Below are positions 47,078 to 56,870 of a stretch of 64,000 nucleotides of DNA, piece after piece (position 1 is the stretch's first letter; each line of letters starts with the position of its first letter). Source of the stretch: Viridibacillus arvi (GTDB lineage Bacteria; Bacillota; Bacilli; Bacillales_A; Planococcaceae); NCBI RefSeq assembly GCF_001274945.1, contig NZ_LILB01000001.1:1489111-1553110 (forward strand). The letters run 5' to 3'. The position numbers and the translations under genes are program-made. Under the pieces are notes generated by a model that was given only the letters and a program-made list of their open reading frames with translations, had not been told where the DNA came from and searched no databases.

Positions 47078-49207
47078 TTATTTTGGCTTCGGATATTCGA
47101 TACGTGAATGGAAGATACCATTTAGCGTTTCACAAAAAACTGCTTCAATCTTTTTTAATTCCCGGACGGAAAGATCGCATTCATCAAATTGTCCATCCTG
47201 TAATTTGTCTTGTGCAATGGCATGAACCAGCTTTTGAATTTTCTCAGCAGTTGGTTCTTTCATTGAACGAACAGCAGCCTCTACACTGTCCGCTACACTT
47301 ATTATAGCAACTTCTTTCGTTTGTGGCTTCGGTCCAGGGTAACGATAATTAGATTCAATTACGGCTGGATTTTTTTCCTTCTCTTTATAATAAAAGAATT
47401 TCAAAAGACTTGTCCCATGATGTTGTCTTGCAATGTCTATAATTTCTTTGGGCATTTTATGAGCTTCTAGCATCTTAGCCCCATCTTCAGCATGCGCGAT
47501 AATAATATCTCTACTCGTTTCTGCTGGCAAGCTATCATGAGGATTGATCGCTCCCATTTGATTTTCAACAAAGAATCCCGGCCGTTTTGTCTTTCCAATA
47601 TCATGATAATAGCAACCTACTCTTGCAAGCAAGCCATCCGCTCCAATAGCTTCACAGGCAGCATCAGCTAGGTTTGCTACCATTACACTGTGATGATAAG
47701 TACCAGGTGTTTCTACTAAAATCTTCTTTAATAAAGGATGATTTGGACTTGATAATTCTATTAATCTAAAGGATGAAAGAATTCCAAAAGCCGATTCGAT
47801 AAACGGTAATAACCCTAATGTAAGTGCACCTGACAATAATGCTGAAACGATGGAAGCGACTAAATAATACGCTAGTTCCGTCATACCATATGTAGATTGT
47901 GTTAATAGTAAATAAAACCCTATGAAAGTCGCATTTACTAAGGCAATACCCATACTTGTTTGTAAAATACGTGAACGTTTTTCAATTCCTTTACTGAAAA
48001 ACAAGCTACTTAATCCACCAAAGATAATATATAAAGATACTTCCATTTGAATGACAGTAGCGTAACCCTCTTGGAAAATAACACCTGCTGCTACCCCAGT
48101 CATAATTGTTATAATAATTGCGATACGCTCATTAACTAGTAATCTAATAAGCATTGGTGCCATCGCAACAGGGTAAAGAAACCCTATCATCACTTCAAAC
48201 TCATTTTTAATGAGACTCAGTAATTCCATCACGATAATGGAAAGTAAATATATTATTACTGTAATGATTAAATCACGGACTTTGATCATTTTATCCGCTT
48301 TCCAATTACTGAAAATTGCATAGAAGAATGCCATTTGTAAAGTGATGAGTAAGAATAAGCCCATTATAGGTTTAGTGGAAGTATGATCAGCAAGCATCCC
48401 TGTTAATTCTAATTCTCGGTACACATCACGATCGATTACTTGTCCTTCTTGTACAATAATTTGCCCTTGTAAAATGCGTGTTGGATCCACATTAGCCTTA
48501 GCTTGTTCAATTTGTTCTTTTGTTAAATCTGGATTTTCAGTTTCCGTTTCTGTAATAGAGAAACGTCCAATTGATATAAGTGTTGCACGAATATCTTCTG
48601 GAAATTCAGGTTTTTCTCGAATTTCTTTATCAATTTTCGCCTTGACCTCTGCTACATGATCAGTTCGAATAGGTTCAGACAACTGCTTTTTCACAAGTTC
48701 CGTTAACTCATCACGCGTTAGTCGTAAAGAGTCATTATCTTGTTCTAGTAATGCTGTCAATTCTTGATCAGTAAATCTAAGTCCTTGACCATCTGTTTTT
48801 AATGCGTTTAATTTTTCTCGTAGTTCTGCTACACGATCTTGCATAACAGCTTCTTTTTCTTTTTTAGTTTTTCCTTCTTCAATAGACGTTTTCACTTCTA
48901 AAACATAGTCAAAAATGGACTTAATCATTGATGCACGATTTTTAGCAATCTCTTCAGAATAATGAAAGACAGGCTTTACACTGCTAGCAGCTTGCTCTCT
49001 ATCTTCCTCAGTTTTTACTGTGTCCTCTACTGTCTTCATCGAACGTATCGTATCCGGCGATAATTGAAATAGTTTTAAGTCGAAATGTTCGCCCCTCACA
49101 TTCCCAAGCATCAGTGAAAATTGCAAAATGCCCGTGACAGTTAATATGACGGCAAGTAATACCGGAAAACGAAAGTACTGTATTAGCTTTTTTAAAAAAG
49201 CATCCAT
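47078..49207 (-). CDS. pgpH: c-di-AMP phosphodiesterase PgpH (7TMR-HD)
   Basis: This 709-residue protein has one N-terminal TM helix, a large extracytoplasmic domain (about 40-280), about seven TM helices (280-460) and a cytoplasmic HD domain. The HD domain shows [16 protein letters not shown] and [16 protein letters not shown], with IIIAHAEDG and [10 protein letters not shown] later. It hydrolyses c-di-AMP and so affects potassium, osmotic and wall homeostasis. The size matches B. subtilis YqfF. It is separated from phoH by a terminator-like hairpin and 190 bp, so it probably has its own promoter. Confidence 0.95.
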   Translation of the reverse strand: MDAFLKKLIQYFRFPVLLAVILTVTGILQFSLMLGNVRGEHFDLKLFQLSPDTIRSMKTVEDTVKTEEDREQAASSVKPVFHYSEEIAKNRASMIKSIFDYVLEVKTSIEEGKTKKEKEAVMQDRVAELREKLNALKTDGQGLRFTDQELTALLEQDNDSLRLTRDELTELVKKQLSEPIRTDHVAEVKAKIDKEIREKPEFPEDIRATLISIGRFSITETETENPDLTKEQIEQAKANVDPTRILQGQIIVQEGQVIDRDVYRELELTGMLADHTSTKPIMGLFLLITLQMAFFYAIFSNWKADKMIKVRDLIITVIIYLLSIIVMELLSLIKNEFEVMIGFLYPVAMAPMLIRLLVNERIAIIITIMTGVAAGVIFQEGYATVIQMEVSLYIIFGGLSSLFFSKGIEKRSRILQTSMGIALVNATFIGFYLLLTQSTYGMTELAYYLVASIVSALLSGALTLGLLPFIESAFGILSSFRLIELSSPNHPLLKKILVETPGTYHHSVMVANLADAACEAIGADGLLARVGCYYHDIGKTKRPGFFVENQMGAINPHDSLPAETSRDIIIAHAEDGAKMLEAHKMPKEIIDIARQHHGTSLLKFFYYKEKEKNPAVIESNYRYPGPKPQTKEVAIISVADSVEAAVRSMKEPTAEKIQKLVHAIAQDKLQDGQFDECDLSVRELKKIEAVFCETLNGIFHSRIEYPKPK

Positions 49208-49352
49208 ACAGACACCTCCTATCTATAGACTATCATATCAACAATTGACATTTTTTTCACAATAAATATAACGGATTTCGATATAAATAATATTAAGTAT
49301 ATAAATAATTAATAAAATCAACACAAAATCGACACGAAAACATTTATATAAA

Positions 49353-49387
49353 AATAAAACGCAACACCCATATAATGAGTATTGCGT
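49353..49387 (-). terminator. probable phoH terminator
   Basis: Minus-strand ACGCAATACTC and GGGTGTTGCGT (49387-49359) form an imperfect stem followed by TTTATTTTTATA. It is 12 bp past the phoH stop. Confidence 0.65.
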
Positions 49388-49398
49388 CATCTAATACA

Positions 49399-50355
49399 CT
49401 ATTGCTCTTCTTCATAAGCTTGTATGATTTTTGCTACAAGTGGATGACGAACTACATCCGCTTGTTCAAGAATTTGAAAATGGATATCCTTCACATTTTG
49501 TAAAGTTTGTTCAGCATTTGTTAACCCTGATATTGCACCTTTCGGTAAGTCAATTTGAGTTTTATCGCCTGTAATAACCATTTTCGAACCAAAACCAAGA
49601 CGTGTTAAAAACATCTTCATTTGTGCTTTAGTTGTATTTTGAGCCTCGTCTAATATAACAAAGGCATCATCTAACGTACGTCCACGCATATAGGCAAGTG
49701 GCGCAATTTCAATCGTGCCTCGATCAATTAGTCGTGTCGTTTGTTCAGCGCCCAAAATATCATGCAGTGCATCATATAAAGGCCGTAAATACGGGTCGAC
49801 CTTTTCCTTTAAATCTCCTGGTAAGAAACCTAAACTTTCTCCAGCTTCTACTGCAGGACGTGTTAAAATAATTCGTTTCACATTGCCGTTTTTTAGTGCT
49901 TGTGTTGCCATTACTACAGCTAAATACGTTTTCCCAGTTCCTGCAGGCCCAATACAAAAAGTTAAATCGCGGTGTCTAATAGCTTGAATATATTCGCGTT
50001 GACCTATCGTTTTGGCCCGAATCATTTTACCTTTTGTATTTCGGGCTATTACTTCATCATAGAGTTCTGCAAAATACTCAATTGTACCGTTTTTAGCCAT
50101 TTCAACGGCTGTAGCAACATCGCGTTGATTGATATTGATTCCCTTACGAATAACTTTTAATAATTGTTCTAATAATTTCGTTGCATCGTCTTTTTGGCTT
50201 TCATTACCGACAATATGAATTGTTTCGCCACGCGTAATGATTTGCACATTAAAAGCCGTTTCAATCAATTTCATATTTACATCTGATATACCTAAAAGCA
50301 TTACCGCTTCGTTAGGATCTTGCACGTTTAATTGGGTTGGTTGTTGTTCTAGCAT
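49399..50355 (-). CDS. phoH: PhoH-family ATPase
   Basis: This 318-residue protein has an N-terminal KH-like part (QIITRGETIHIVG) and a P-loop ATPase domain. Walker A is CIGPAGTGKTYLAV (about 133-146), with LTRPAVEAGESLGFLPGDL and Walker B-like FVILDEAQNTTKAQMKMFLTR. It is the YbeZ/PhoH partner of YbeY, probably an RNA-handling ATPase. ATG at 50355 has AAGGAG at 7 nt. It lies just after yqfD. Confidence 0.95.
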   Translation of the reverse strand: MLEQQPTQLNVQDPNEAVMLLGISDVNMKLIETAFNVQIITRGETIHIVGNESQKDDATKLLEQLLKVIRKGININQRDVATAVEMAKNGTIEYFAELYDEVIARNTKGKMIRAKTIGQREYIQAIRHRDLTFCIGPAGTGKTYLAVVMATQALKNGNVKRIILTRPAVEAGESLGFLPGDLKEKVDPYLRPLYDALHDILGAEQTTRLIDRGTIEIAPLAYMRGRTLDDAFVILDEAQNTTKAQMKMFLTRLGFGSKMVITGDKTQIDLPKGAISGLTNAEQTLQNVKDIHFQILEQADVVRHPLVAKIIQAYEEEQ

Positions 50356-50357
50356 GC

Positions 50358-51482
50358 TCAATCTCCTTGATAAATCGCTTGTTTAACTGCAATGTTTTCA
50401 TTTACCAAAAACAATACTTTCCCTTTTACTGTATCATTATCAATAGCAACCTGCAAAAGTTTTTCCCTCTTCATAACTGTTTTAGGTGGCAATTCATTGA
50501 CATATTTTTGATGGAGTAGTGGTAACAGTACCTTTTCAACCGATTGCTCATCTAAAATAAGCTCTCTTGTTATACCTTGCTGTGTGACAGATAAGTCAAC
50601 ATACTTGGCTAACCATTTAGGTAGTTTTACTGTTTGCCAGTCACCGTCCTTTTTTTTCTTATCCTTTTTCCACTTCAACTCATAATGTCGTTCTCCTGGT
50701 ACCTCATATTCAACCTTTTTTGGTAGCGAAAACGACGCCTCAATCCAGTAGTCCGCAAATACCTCTCCTTCAGCCCCGTAGACGATTTCTTTCTCACCTT
50801 GTTTCAATATACCGGTGACGAGCAAATCACCCGTATAAACGGCCTTATTTTCCTCTACAACGCGTTCACCTTTCGTTAAATTAAAATGCGTTATAACACC
50901 ACTCTTTTTAGCTATTAAGTGGCTCGGTTGTTCTTTTTTTTCAATTTCAGTATCTAGCTTAGGCGAAGGGATTGGTGAAAAGGTGAGATGACTTCCTTGC
51001 TGATTAATATGCACCCAAGATAATTCTCGCTGATCTTGTAAAATTTGCTGTCTAATCACTGTTTCATCAGGTAACTTACGCTTTAAAAATGGCGGTGATA
51101 TTTGCAATATATATAAACTCTTTTGCAGCTCTTCCTCCTGCTCTGGAGTGGATGCATCGATATCGACAGACCAAATAAATTGTGAAGCGCATAGTGGGAC
51201 GAGAAATAGCAATAATAAACCTATATGCACAATCCACTCATTACGTAAAATAACTTCCTCGTCTAGCCAGTCTATTGTAATTCTCATATGATGTTTACGT
51301 CTGAGTTTACGAATCATCGGTAAATGTTTACGAGTTGTTTGGAATGTTACATAATTTTTTGTCGTTTTCACTTTCTTAAGAGGAATGTTCGCCTTTGCTA
51401 ATGCCCTTAAAAATCCAGGTAGGCGATCATTTAGCGCCACTTCTAACTCCAGTTTACGATTATTCCATCCATGCCTTTGCAA
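50358..51482 (-). CDS. yqfD: sporulation protein YqfD
   Basis: This 374-residue protein has the YqfD-family N-terminus (LPGFLRALAKANIPLKKVK), one TM segment (about 84-103) and a large outer domain with LSWVHINQQGSHLTFSPIP, VITHFNLTKGERV and TGILKQGEKEIVYGAEGEV. In Bacillus yqfCD are sigma-E dependent and act in spore formation. The start is TTG with GGAGAG at good spacing, directly after the yqfC stop. Confidence 0.9.
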   Translation of the reverse strand: MQRHGWNNRKLELEVALNDRLPGFLRALAKANIPLKKVKTTKNYVTFQTTRKHLPMIRKLRRKHHMRITIDWLDEEVILRNEWIVHIGLLLLFLVPLCASQFIWSVDIDASTPEQEEELQKSLYILQISPPFLKRKLPDETVIRQQILQDQRELSWVHINQQGSHLTFSPIPSPKLDTEIEKKEQPSHLIAKKSGVITHFNLTKGERVVEENKAVYTGDLLVTGILKQGEKEIVYGAEGEVFADYWIEASFSLPKKVEYEVPGERHYELKWKKDKKKKDGDWQTVKLPKWLAKYVDLSVTQQGITRELILDEQSVEKVLLPLLHQKYVNELPPKTVMKREKLLQVAIDNDTVKGKVLFLVNENIAVKQAIYQGD

Positions 51483-51483
51483 G

Positions 51484-51726
51484 TTAACTCTCCTGCCATT
51501 TTTCTATTGTCATTTTTTCTAATTGATTCAATTTCAAAGCTACCAGCTCGTCCTTTAGCACTTGGATTTGCAGCTCTTTCGCTTCGATTTGAATGATAAA
51601 CTCTTCGTGCAAAAATTCCACTTGTCTTTCAGAAATCTTTTGAATTGTAATTTTCCCTCTTAACTGGATCGTTTGGAAGTTTTCAATTTCGATAAGAGGC
51701 AATAGCTGAAATAGCCGTTTCGACAT
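51484..51726 (-). CDS. yqfC: sporulation protein YqfC
   Basis: This 80-residue YabP/YqfC-family protein is beta-rich, with LIEIENFQTIQLRGKITI at the N-terminus. It is paired with yqfD as in all Bacillus-type spore formers and probably expressed in the mother cell under sigma-E. A terminator just upstream separates it from the floA unit, so yqfC should have its own promoter, which must lie very close to or inside the terminator region. Confidence 0.9.
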   Translation of the reverse strand: MSKRLFQLLPLIEIENFQTIQLRGKITIQKISERQVEFLHEEFIIQIEAKELQIQVLKDELVALKLNQLEKMTIEKWQES

Positions 51727-51727
51727 A

Positions 51728-51770
51728 CAAAAACCCCCTTCTCTATAGCATATGCAAAGAGAGCGGGGGT
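51728..51770 (-). terminator. terminator of the nfeD-floA unit
   Basis: Minus-strand CCCCC with TCTCT (51769-51760) pairs with AGAGA and GGGGG (51743-51734), followed by TTTTTG. It is 7 bp past the stop of the gene at 51777. Confidence 0.85.
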
Positions 51771-51776
51771 CATGAA

Positions 51777-52256
51777 TTAGCGTTTCGATTTTGGTGGCCC
51801 TAATATTTCAGCCATTATAATTGATTGAGCTAATTGATTTTTTGTTTGTGGAAAATTAAACGTTTTATTATCAGTTTGTTTCACTTTTTTCTGAATTTCT
51901 GCTCCGCGAGACATGGCAGGACGGGTCGATCTTGAGCTTTCAAAACTACGTGTTCCCTCTGACAGACTGCTTTGTTCCAGAATAGGTGCAACTTTTTTTT
52001 CGATAATTTCTTTCGCTTTTTCAACTTCTGCTTTCGGTTGTTCACCAAATTTGCTTTCAAGATCACGGAAAACTTCTTTCGCGTAATCTTCTAAACTACG
52101 CGTTTGACCTGTTCTTTGTGACATTGGTTTACGGTGTTCTGAATTTTGCGGTTTTTGAACAGGCGCCTTATTTGGTGCTTGCTTATCCTCTGACTTTTTG
52201 CCCTTTAAAAAAGCACTTATGATAGCGGATACTATGACCAGGATGATTGCTTCCAA
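51777..52256 (-). CDS. membrane-anchored hypothetical protein downstream of floA
   Basis: This 159-residue protein has an N-terminal TM helix (AIILVIVSAIISAFL, residues 3-17), a long charged, probably disordered or coiled middle (KQAPNKAPVQKPQ; KAEVEKAKEIIEKK) and a more ordered C-terminus, NQLAQSIIMAEILGPPKSKR. It takes the place of B. subtilis yqfB after floA (yqfA) but is much longer. Cotranscription with floA and nfeD suggests a partner in flotillin microdomains, which is inference. Confidence 0.7.
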   Translation of the reverse strand: MEAIILVIVSAIISAFLKGKKSEDKQAPNKAPVQKPQNSEHRKPMSQRTGQTRSLEDYAKEVFRDLESKFGEQPKAEVEKAKEIIEKKVAPILEQSSLSEGTRSFESSRSTRPAMSRGAEIQKKVKQTDNKTFNFPQTKNQLAQSIIMAEILGPPKSKR

Positions 52257-52290
52257 TGGAAGTGCCTCCCTCCTAAAGGTTGACGATTAC

Positions 52291-53295
52291 TTATTGATTG
52301 TCATTGGTGTTATCATGTGAGTCTTGATTAATTTTACTAATTGAATCACGCATGCTAGTATCAGCCTGCACGTTTTTGTAGTTCATATAATCCATAATAC
52401 CAATATTACCGGTACGAAGTGCTTCTGCCATAGCTAAAGGAACTTCAGCTTCTGCTTCTACTACTTTCGCTTTCATTTCTTGCACTTTTGCAACCATTTC
52501 TTGTTCGTTGGCTACAGCCATTGCACGACGTTCTTCAGCTTTTGCTTGTGCAATATTTTTGTCAGCTTGCGCTTGCTCAATTTGAAGTTCTGCACCAATA
52601 TTTTTGCCGACATCAACGTCCGCAATATCAATCGATAGAATTTCAAACGCCGTACCAGAGTCTAACCCTTTTGATAATACTGTTTGAGAAATTGAATCTG
52701 GATTTTCTAATACTGTTGAATGATTTTTAGAGCTACCGATTGTACTAACAATACCTTCACCTACACGGGCAACGATTGTTTCTTCACCGGCACCACCAAC
52801 TAGACGTTCAATATTAGCACGAACTGTAATACGCGCTTTCGCTTTAACTTCAATACCATTCATTGCTACACCCGCGATAAATGGTGTTTCAATTACTTTC
52901 GGATTAACCGACATTTGAACAGCTTCTAACACGTCACGACCCGCAAGATCGATTGCTGCACAGCGTTCAAAAGTTAACTCGATATTCGCACGATGAGCTG
53001 CGATTAACGCATTGACAACACGGTCTACGTTACCACCTGCAAGATAATGACTTTCTAATTGATTAATCGTTACTGGTAATCCTGCTTTATGTGCTTTAAT
53101 TAATGGATTGACGATACGTGATGGAATAACTCGACGTAAACGCATACCAATTAATGTGAAAATACTAACTCTAACCCCAGCTGCTAATGCAGAAATCCAC
53201 AATGCCACAGGGACAAATGTAAATAGAACTGCTAATGCTATAAATACGACTACAATAGCAATAATAGCTGTAATTGCACTACCTGTTAATGCCAT
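52291..53295 (-). CDS. floA: flotillin-like protein FloA
   Basis: This 334-residue protein has an N-terminal hydrophobic hairpin/TM region (about 5-30), an SPFH-type domain ([29 protein letters not shown]) and a long Ala/Glu-rich coiled coil (EIEQ..., [19 protein letters not shown]). It scaffolds functional membrane microdomains. It lies 20 bp after nfeD, the usual pairing of flotillin with NfeD protease-like protein. Confidence 0.96.
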   Translation of the reverse strand: MALTGSAITAIIAIVVVFIALAVLFTFVPVALWISALAAGVRVSIFTLIGMRLRRVIPSRIVNPLIKAHKAGLPVTINQLESHYLAGGNVDRVVNALIAAHRANIELTFERCAAIDLAGRDVLEAVQMSVNPKVIETPFIAGVAMNGIEVKAKARITVRANIERLVGGAGEETIVARVGEGIVSTIGSSKNHSTVLENPDSISQTVLSKGLDSGTAFEILSIDIADVDVGKNIGAELQIEQAQADKNIAQAKAEERRAMAVANEQEMVAKVQEMKAKVVEAEAEVPLAMAEALRTGNIGIMDYMNYKNVQADTSMRDSISKINQDSHDNTNDNQ

Positions 53296-53315
53296 TTAAA
53301 ACATCCTCCTTTAGT

Positions 53316-54635
53316 TTAGAGTACCTCTCTTACAACGATACGAGGCCCTTCAACTTTAATAATTATAACCGTTTTTCTTGCATCAATGTAACCGCCTTCA
53401 GAGACGACATCGATTCTTTCACCATCTAGCATAATCGCGCCAGCAGGTCTTAGAGGTGTTGAAGTTATAGCCTCTTTTCCAAGAAGCTCTAGACGATTCT
53501 TATTTGATACATAACCACTCTCTGTATCTGTAGCGTCTTTTAACACCATTTTGTTGAGCAAAGTCATTTTTTTACCGAAAAATTTCATTATAATCACCAT
53601 TCCTATTACTGCTACTAACAGAGCCGTAAGAATTGAATAAGCCATGTAGGTCACATTAGCACCAGCTAATAATAGACTTAAAACAATTGCGCCAAATCCA
53701 ATAATACCACTAATACCACCAGGCAAGAAAAACTCAGCCACTACTAGTATAATCCCCACAATCACTAATATGATGGATTCATATCCTGCAAATCCAGCAA
53801 CTAGATGACCAAAGAAAAATAGAATGATGGCTATTATACTCATAGTTCCCGCTACACCAAAGCCAGGTGAATATAACTCTATTACTAATCCTAAACTAGC
53901 GATTGATAAAAGTATAGGGACAATAATGGGATTAGTAATAAACCGTGCGATTTGCTCTGCAAAGGATTCATTTACATTCACAATTTCCGCACCATCTAAA
54001 TCTGTCTTCTCAAGAAGTTCTTGAAACGATGAAACAGTCCCTTCAGAATATCCAACTTTTAACGCTTCATTAGCAGTTAGTGTTAGTAAATTCCCTTCTG
54101 CCGCTCTAAATTCCGGTAAGGAATAGGATAAATCCGCCATTGCTAGTGCATATTTAGGATTGCGATTTGAGGTTTCTGCCGCTGCTTGCATTTGCGCTAG
54201 CCACGCACTGTTGGCTTTTTGACCGGCCATATTACCATCAGAATCAATAACTGCTGCAGCCCCTATTGTACCATTAGGCACCATATAAATTTCATCGGCA
54301 TGCAATGCTATAAATGCGCCTGCTGAATGGGCATCTTTATTTATAAATGCAATTGTTCTAACTGGTGTTTCATCCATGAGCTTTGCAATATCGCCCGCTG
54401 CATTGACAAAACCACCTGGCGTATGAATATCTAAAACAATTGCCTTGGCACCACTTTCTTCAGCTTCTTTAAAAGCTCTTTGTAAGAAAGCATATAAGCC
54501 TTTCTCAACTTCTTTTTCCACTGGCACATGATACACTTCTGTTTTGGCGAAAACAGAAGCTAGTGGTAAAAGTAGCATGAATGACATGAGCATCAAAAAT
54601 AACAAGCTAACCTTTTTAGATTGCTGCAACTTCAC
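53316..54635 (-). CDS. yqeZ: NfeD-family membrane serine protease (YqeZ)
   Basis: This 439-residue protein has a signal/TM segment, a ClpP-class protease domain (LDIHTPGGFVNAAGDIAKLM; nucleophile Ser in NKDAHSAGAFIALHADEIYM), four TM helices (about 235-355) and a C-terminal OB fold (LLGKEAITSTPLRPAGAIMLDGERIDVV, in part). It is the long NfeD1b type that cooperates with flotillins. It opens the nfeD-floA-51777 unit. Confidence 0.94.
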   Translation of the reverse strand: MKLQQSKKVSLLFLMLMSFMLLLPLASVFAKTEVYHVPVEKEVEKGLYAFLQRAFKEAEESGAKAIVLDIHTPGGFVNAAGDIAKLMDETPVRTIAFINKDAHSAGAFIALHADEIYMVPNGTIGAAAVIDSDGNMAGQKANSAWLAQMQAAAETSNRNPKYALAMADLSYSLPEFRAAEGNLLTLTANEALKVGYSEGTVSSFQELLEKTDLDGAEIVNVNESFAEQIARFITNPIIVPILLSIASLGLVIELYSPGFGVAGTMSIIAIILFFFGHLVAGFAGYESIILVIVGIILVVAEFFLPGGISGIIGFGAIVLSLLLAGANVTYMAYSILTALLVAVIGMVIIMKFFGKKMTLLNKMVLKDATDTESGYVSNKNRLELLGKEAITSTPLRPAGAIMLDGERIDVVSEGGYIDARKTVIIIKVEGPRIVVREVL

Positions 54636-54748
54636 CCCACCTTTCTACTATGAAGTATGCCTAATTAATCTACGGTTGAACTACTAAAAGGTTTCAAATT
54701 TTTTTAATTTAATATCCATCTTCAAATTGAAGGTGGATAACTTAATTC

Positions 54749-56740
54749 TTATGATGCGCGCTTTGAATTTCTAATTGCTTGAACAGACAATCTAACAAGT
54801 AACACTGCACTTAAAAATAAACCTAAAAAAGACACTGTATTTAAATAAACTGCATACGCAGTATTTATAAATTGTGAAATGGCTAAAAGAGCAACTGAAA
54901 TAATCCCAAACGTAATGCCGACCATTAATAAGATAAAAAGTGAAAACCATTGCGAGATAAACAAAGTGTTCTCCTTACCAGAGAACATATCTAACTTGAC
55001 CTTCATTTCACCTTTTTCTAATCTTGTTGTAATATGGTCAATTTTTTTAGGCATCTGTTTGAGCATTGGCAACATCATAATCAGCTCTTGTTGTAAATGG
55101 CTTTTTATCTCTGTAGGACTTGAAAGCGTCACAAAGGATCTTTTATTCTTTGCTGTAAAACGCTTTGCTTCTGAGAATAAATCAAAAGTAGGATCTACAC
55201 CATTAAGTGTACCTTCTAAAGTGATTAACGCTCGTAATGCTACACCTACCATTGGATAAAGCTTCAACTCATAATGCTGAATAATGGTAAATAGCGTTTG
55301 TACAAGTTCCTCAGTTGATACTTTATCTAAATATTGTAATTGAATGAGTAGCTGGCTTAATGCATGTAATAATCCCTCTTCATCCATTTCGTTCTTATCA
55401 ACAAGTAAATTCTTCAAACCTTCTAACACAATTTCTGGATCATTCCGCTCTATACCAATAAATAGCGTCCTTAATCCCTTTTGTTGCATCGGTCCTAGTC
55501 TACCGACCGCTCCAAAATCTAAAAACGCTGCCTTACTATTATTCATGACAAATATATTTCCTGGATGAGGATCTGCATGAAATACTCCTGCTACAAGCAG
55601 CTGCTCTAAAAAGCTATCGTAAATTGAACTAAGTAATTCATGCATTTTATCATTTGTTTCTTCAAAATTTTGTTCATAGTTATATATACTTACACCATGT
55701 ATGTACTCCAAGACGAGTAAATACTCGTTGCTATATTCTTTATAAACATGTGGAATTTTAACTTTGTTTTTGCTTTTAGAGAGTGCATTCGAAACTTGTT
55801 CCATATTGCGAACTTCCATTTCGAAATTAATCTCTTCAAGTAAGCTATTAGCAAAGCCAGTCGCCAGCTGATGAAAACCCAAATTCTCAGCCCAAGTTGA
55901 CTCTTCAACTAGCCAATTTGAAAAGTGCAATAAAATATCTAAGTCTTTTTGCATAACCGAAGTAATATTAGGTCTTAATAATTTTACGACAACCTCTTTG
56001 CCATTCTCTCTCAAGACAGCCTTATGTACTTGCCCTATGGAACCTGAAGCAATAGGCTGCATATTAAAACTCCGAAATACTTCAGACATCGGCTTTGTTA
56101 AATCTTGTTCCAGCCTCTTTTCTACTTGTTCAGCTGTCATTGGTTTAACGTTTTGCTGTAACGTAGATAACTCTTCTATAAATACAGCAGGAAAAATATC
56201 TTTGCGTGCTGATAACACCTGACCGAATTTAATAAAAATACCACCGCATTCTTCTAGCATATTACGCAGTGCTATAGCTAAATAACGATCATTTTCGTAC
56301 GTACGCTTATACTTAAGCGCCTTACCAATACCATGTTTAAAAGCTATTTGAAATACTTCAACGAGCCTCTTTTGTCTATGAAATTTGCTACGAAATCTTG
56401 TGACGATATTTTTTTGCCCTGTTAATCTTTCACCCTTCGCTCCTAGTTGAATAGGGTCAAAAAGTTCTAAGATTAAATAAAATAACATTGCGATTAATAA
56501 CATGCTGCCAATCCACACCAGTGTACTGACATTTGTTACTGCCTGCATCATGTCTTCATTTTTATACTCGGTATGACGTAAATACGAATACCAATAAACA
56601 AACGTTGTAAAAGTTAAACTAAATACTGCTGATAAAATCCGCTTCATAAAATTCAATTTCGTACCGATCAAACGACCACTGACAAAATAGATAATTAAAC
56701 CAACTATTAAGAGTTGTAATGCAGTCCAAATATAATGCAT
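54749..56740 (-). CDS. ABC1/AarF (UbiB-like) atypical kinase family protein
   Basis: This 663-residue protein has two or three TM helices at the N-terminus, the ABC1 kinase-like domain and two TM helices at the C-terminus. In the ABC1 domain IFIKFGQVLSARKDIFP carries the KxGQ motif; ASGSIGQVHKAVL, VVKLLRPNI, FHADPHPGNIFV and FLDFGAVGRL are also present. Family members support ubiquinone/menaquinone lipid metabolism; role in this organism is unknown. It is placed where yqeY/rpsU stand in B. subtilis, between nfeD and the sugar cluster. Confidence 0.9.
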   Translation of the reverse strand: MHYIWTALQLLIVGLIIYFVSGRLIGTKLNFMKRILSAVFSLTFTTFVYWYSYLRHTEYKNEDMMQAVTNVSTLVWIGSMLLIAMLFYLILELFDPIQLGAKGERLTGQKNIVTRFRSKFHRQKRLVEVFQIAFKHGIGKALKYKRTYENDRYLAIALRNMLEECGGIFIKFGQVLSARKDIFPAVFIEELSTLQQNVKPMTAEQVEKRLEQDLTKPMSEVFRSFNMQPIASGSIGQVHKAVLRENGKEVVVKLLRPNITSVMQKDLDILLHFSNWLVEESTWAENLGFHQLATGFANSLLEEINFEMEVRNMEQVSNALSKSKNKVKIPHVYKEYSNEYLLVLEYIHGVSIYNYEQNFEETNDKMHELLSSIYDSFLEQLLVAGVFHADPHPGNIFVMNNSKAAFLDFGAVGRLGPMQQKGLRTLFIGIERNDPEIVLEGLKNLLVDKNEMDEEGLLHALSQLLIQLQYLDKVSTEELVQTLFTIIQHYELKLYPMVGVALRALITLEGTLNGVDPTFDLFSEAKRFTAKNKRSFVTLSSPTEIKSHLQQELIMMLPMLKQMPKKIDHITTRLEKGEMKVKLDMFSGKENTLFISQWFSLFILLMVGITFGIISVALLAISQFINTAYAVYLNTVSFLGLFLSAVLLVRLSVQAIRNSKRAS

Positions 56741-56813
56741 AACTTCACCTACATATCTTGTATGATGTCTATAATTAAATCACAAATCGCCTCACGATTG
56801 CTTGTAAAGCATA

Positions 56814-56864
56814 TTAAAAAAATTTAAAAGCTAGCACATTCTTTTTATGAATGAACTAGCTTTT
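56814..56864 (-). terminator. terminator of the sugar catabolic operon
   Basis: AAAAGCTAG and CTAGCTTTT arms (56825-56834 and 56856-56864) with an inner CATTC/GAATG pair form a stem. On the minus strand TTTTAAATTTTTTT follows. It is 7 bp past the stop at 56871. Confidence 0.85.
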
Positions 56865-56870
56865 ATTTTA

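Noticed and set aside
54714-54738. Terminator for the AarF-family gene
   Set aside because: The inverted repeat has a mismatch in the minus-strand RNA and no proper U-tract, so I did not list it.
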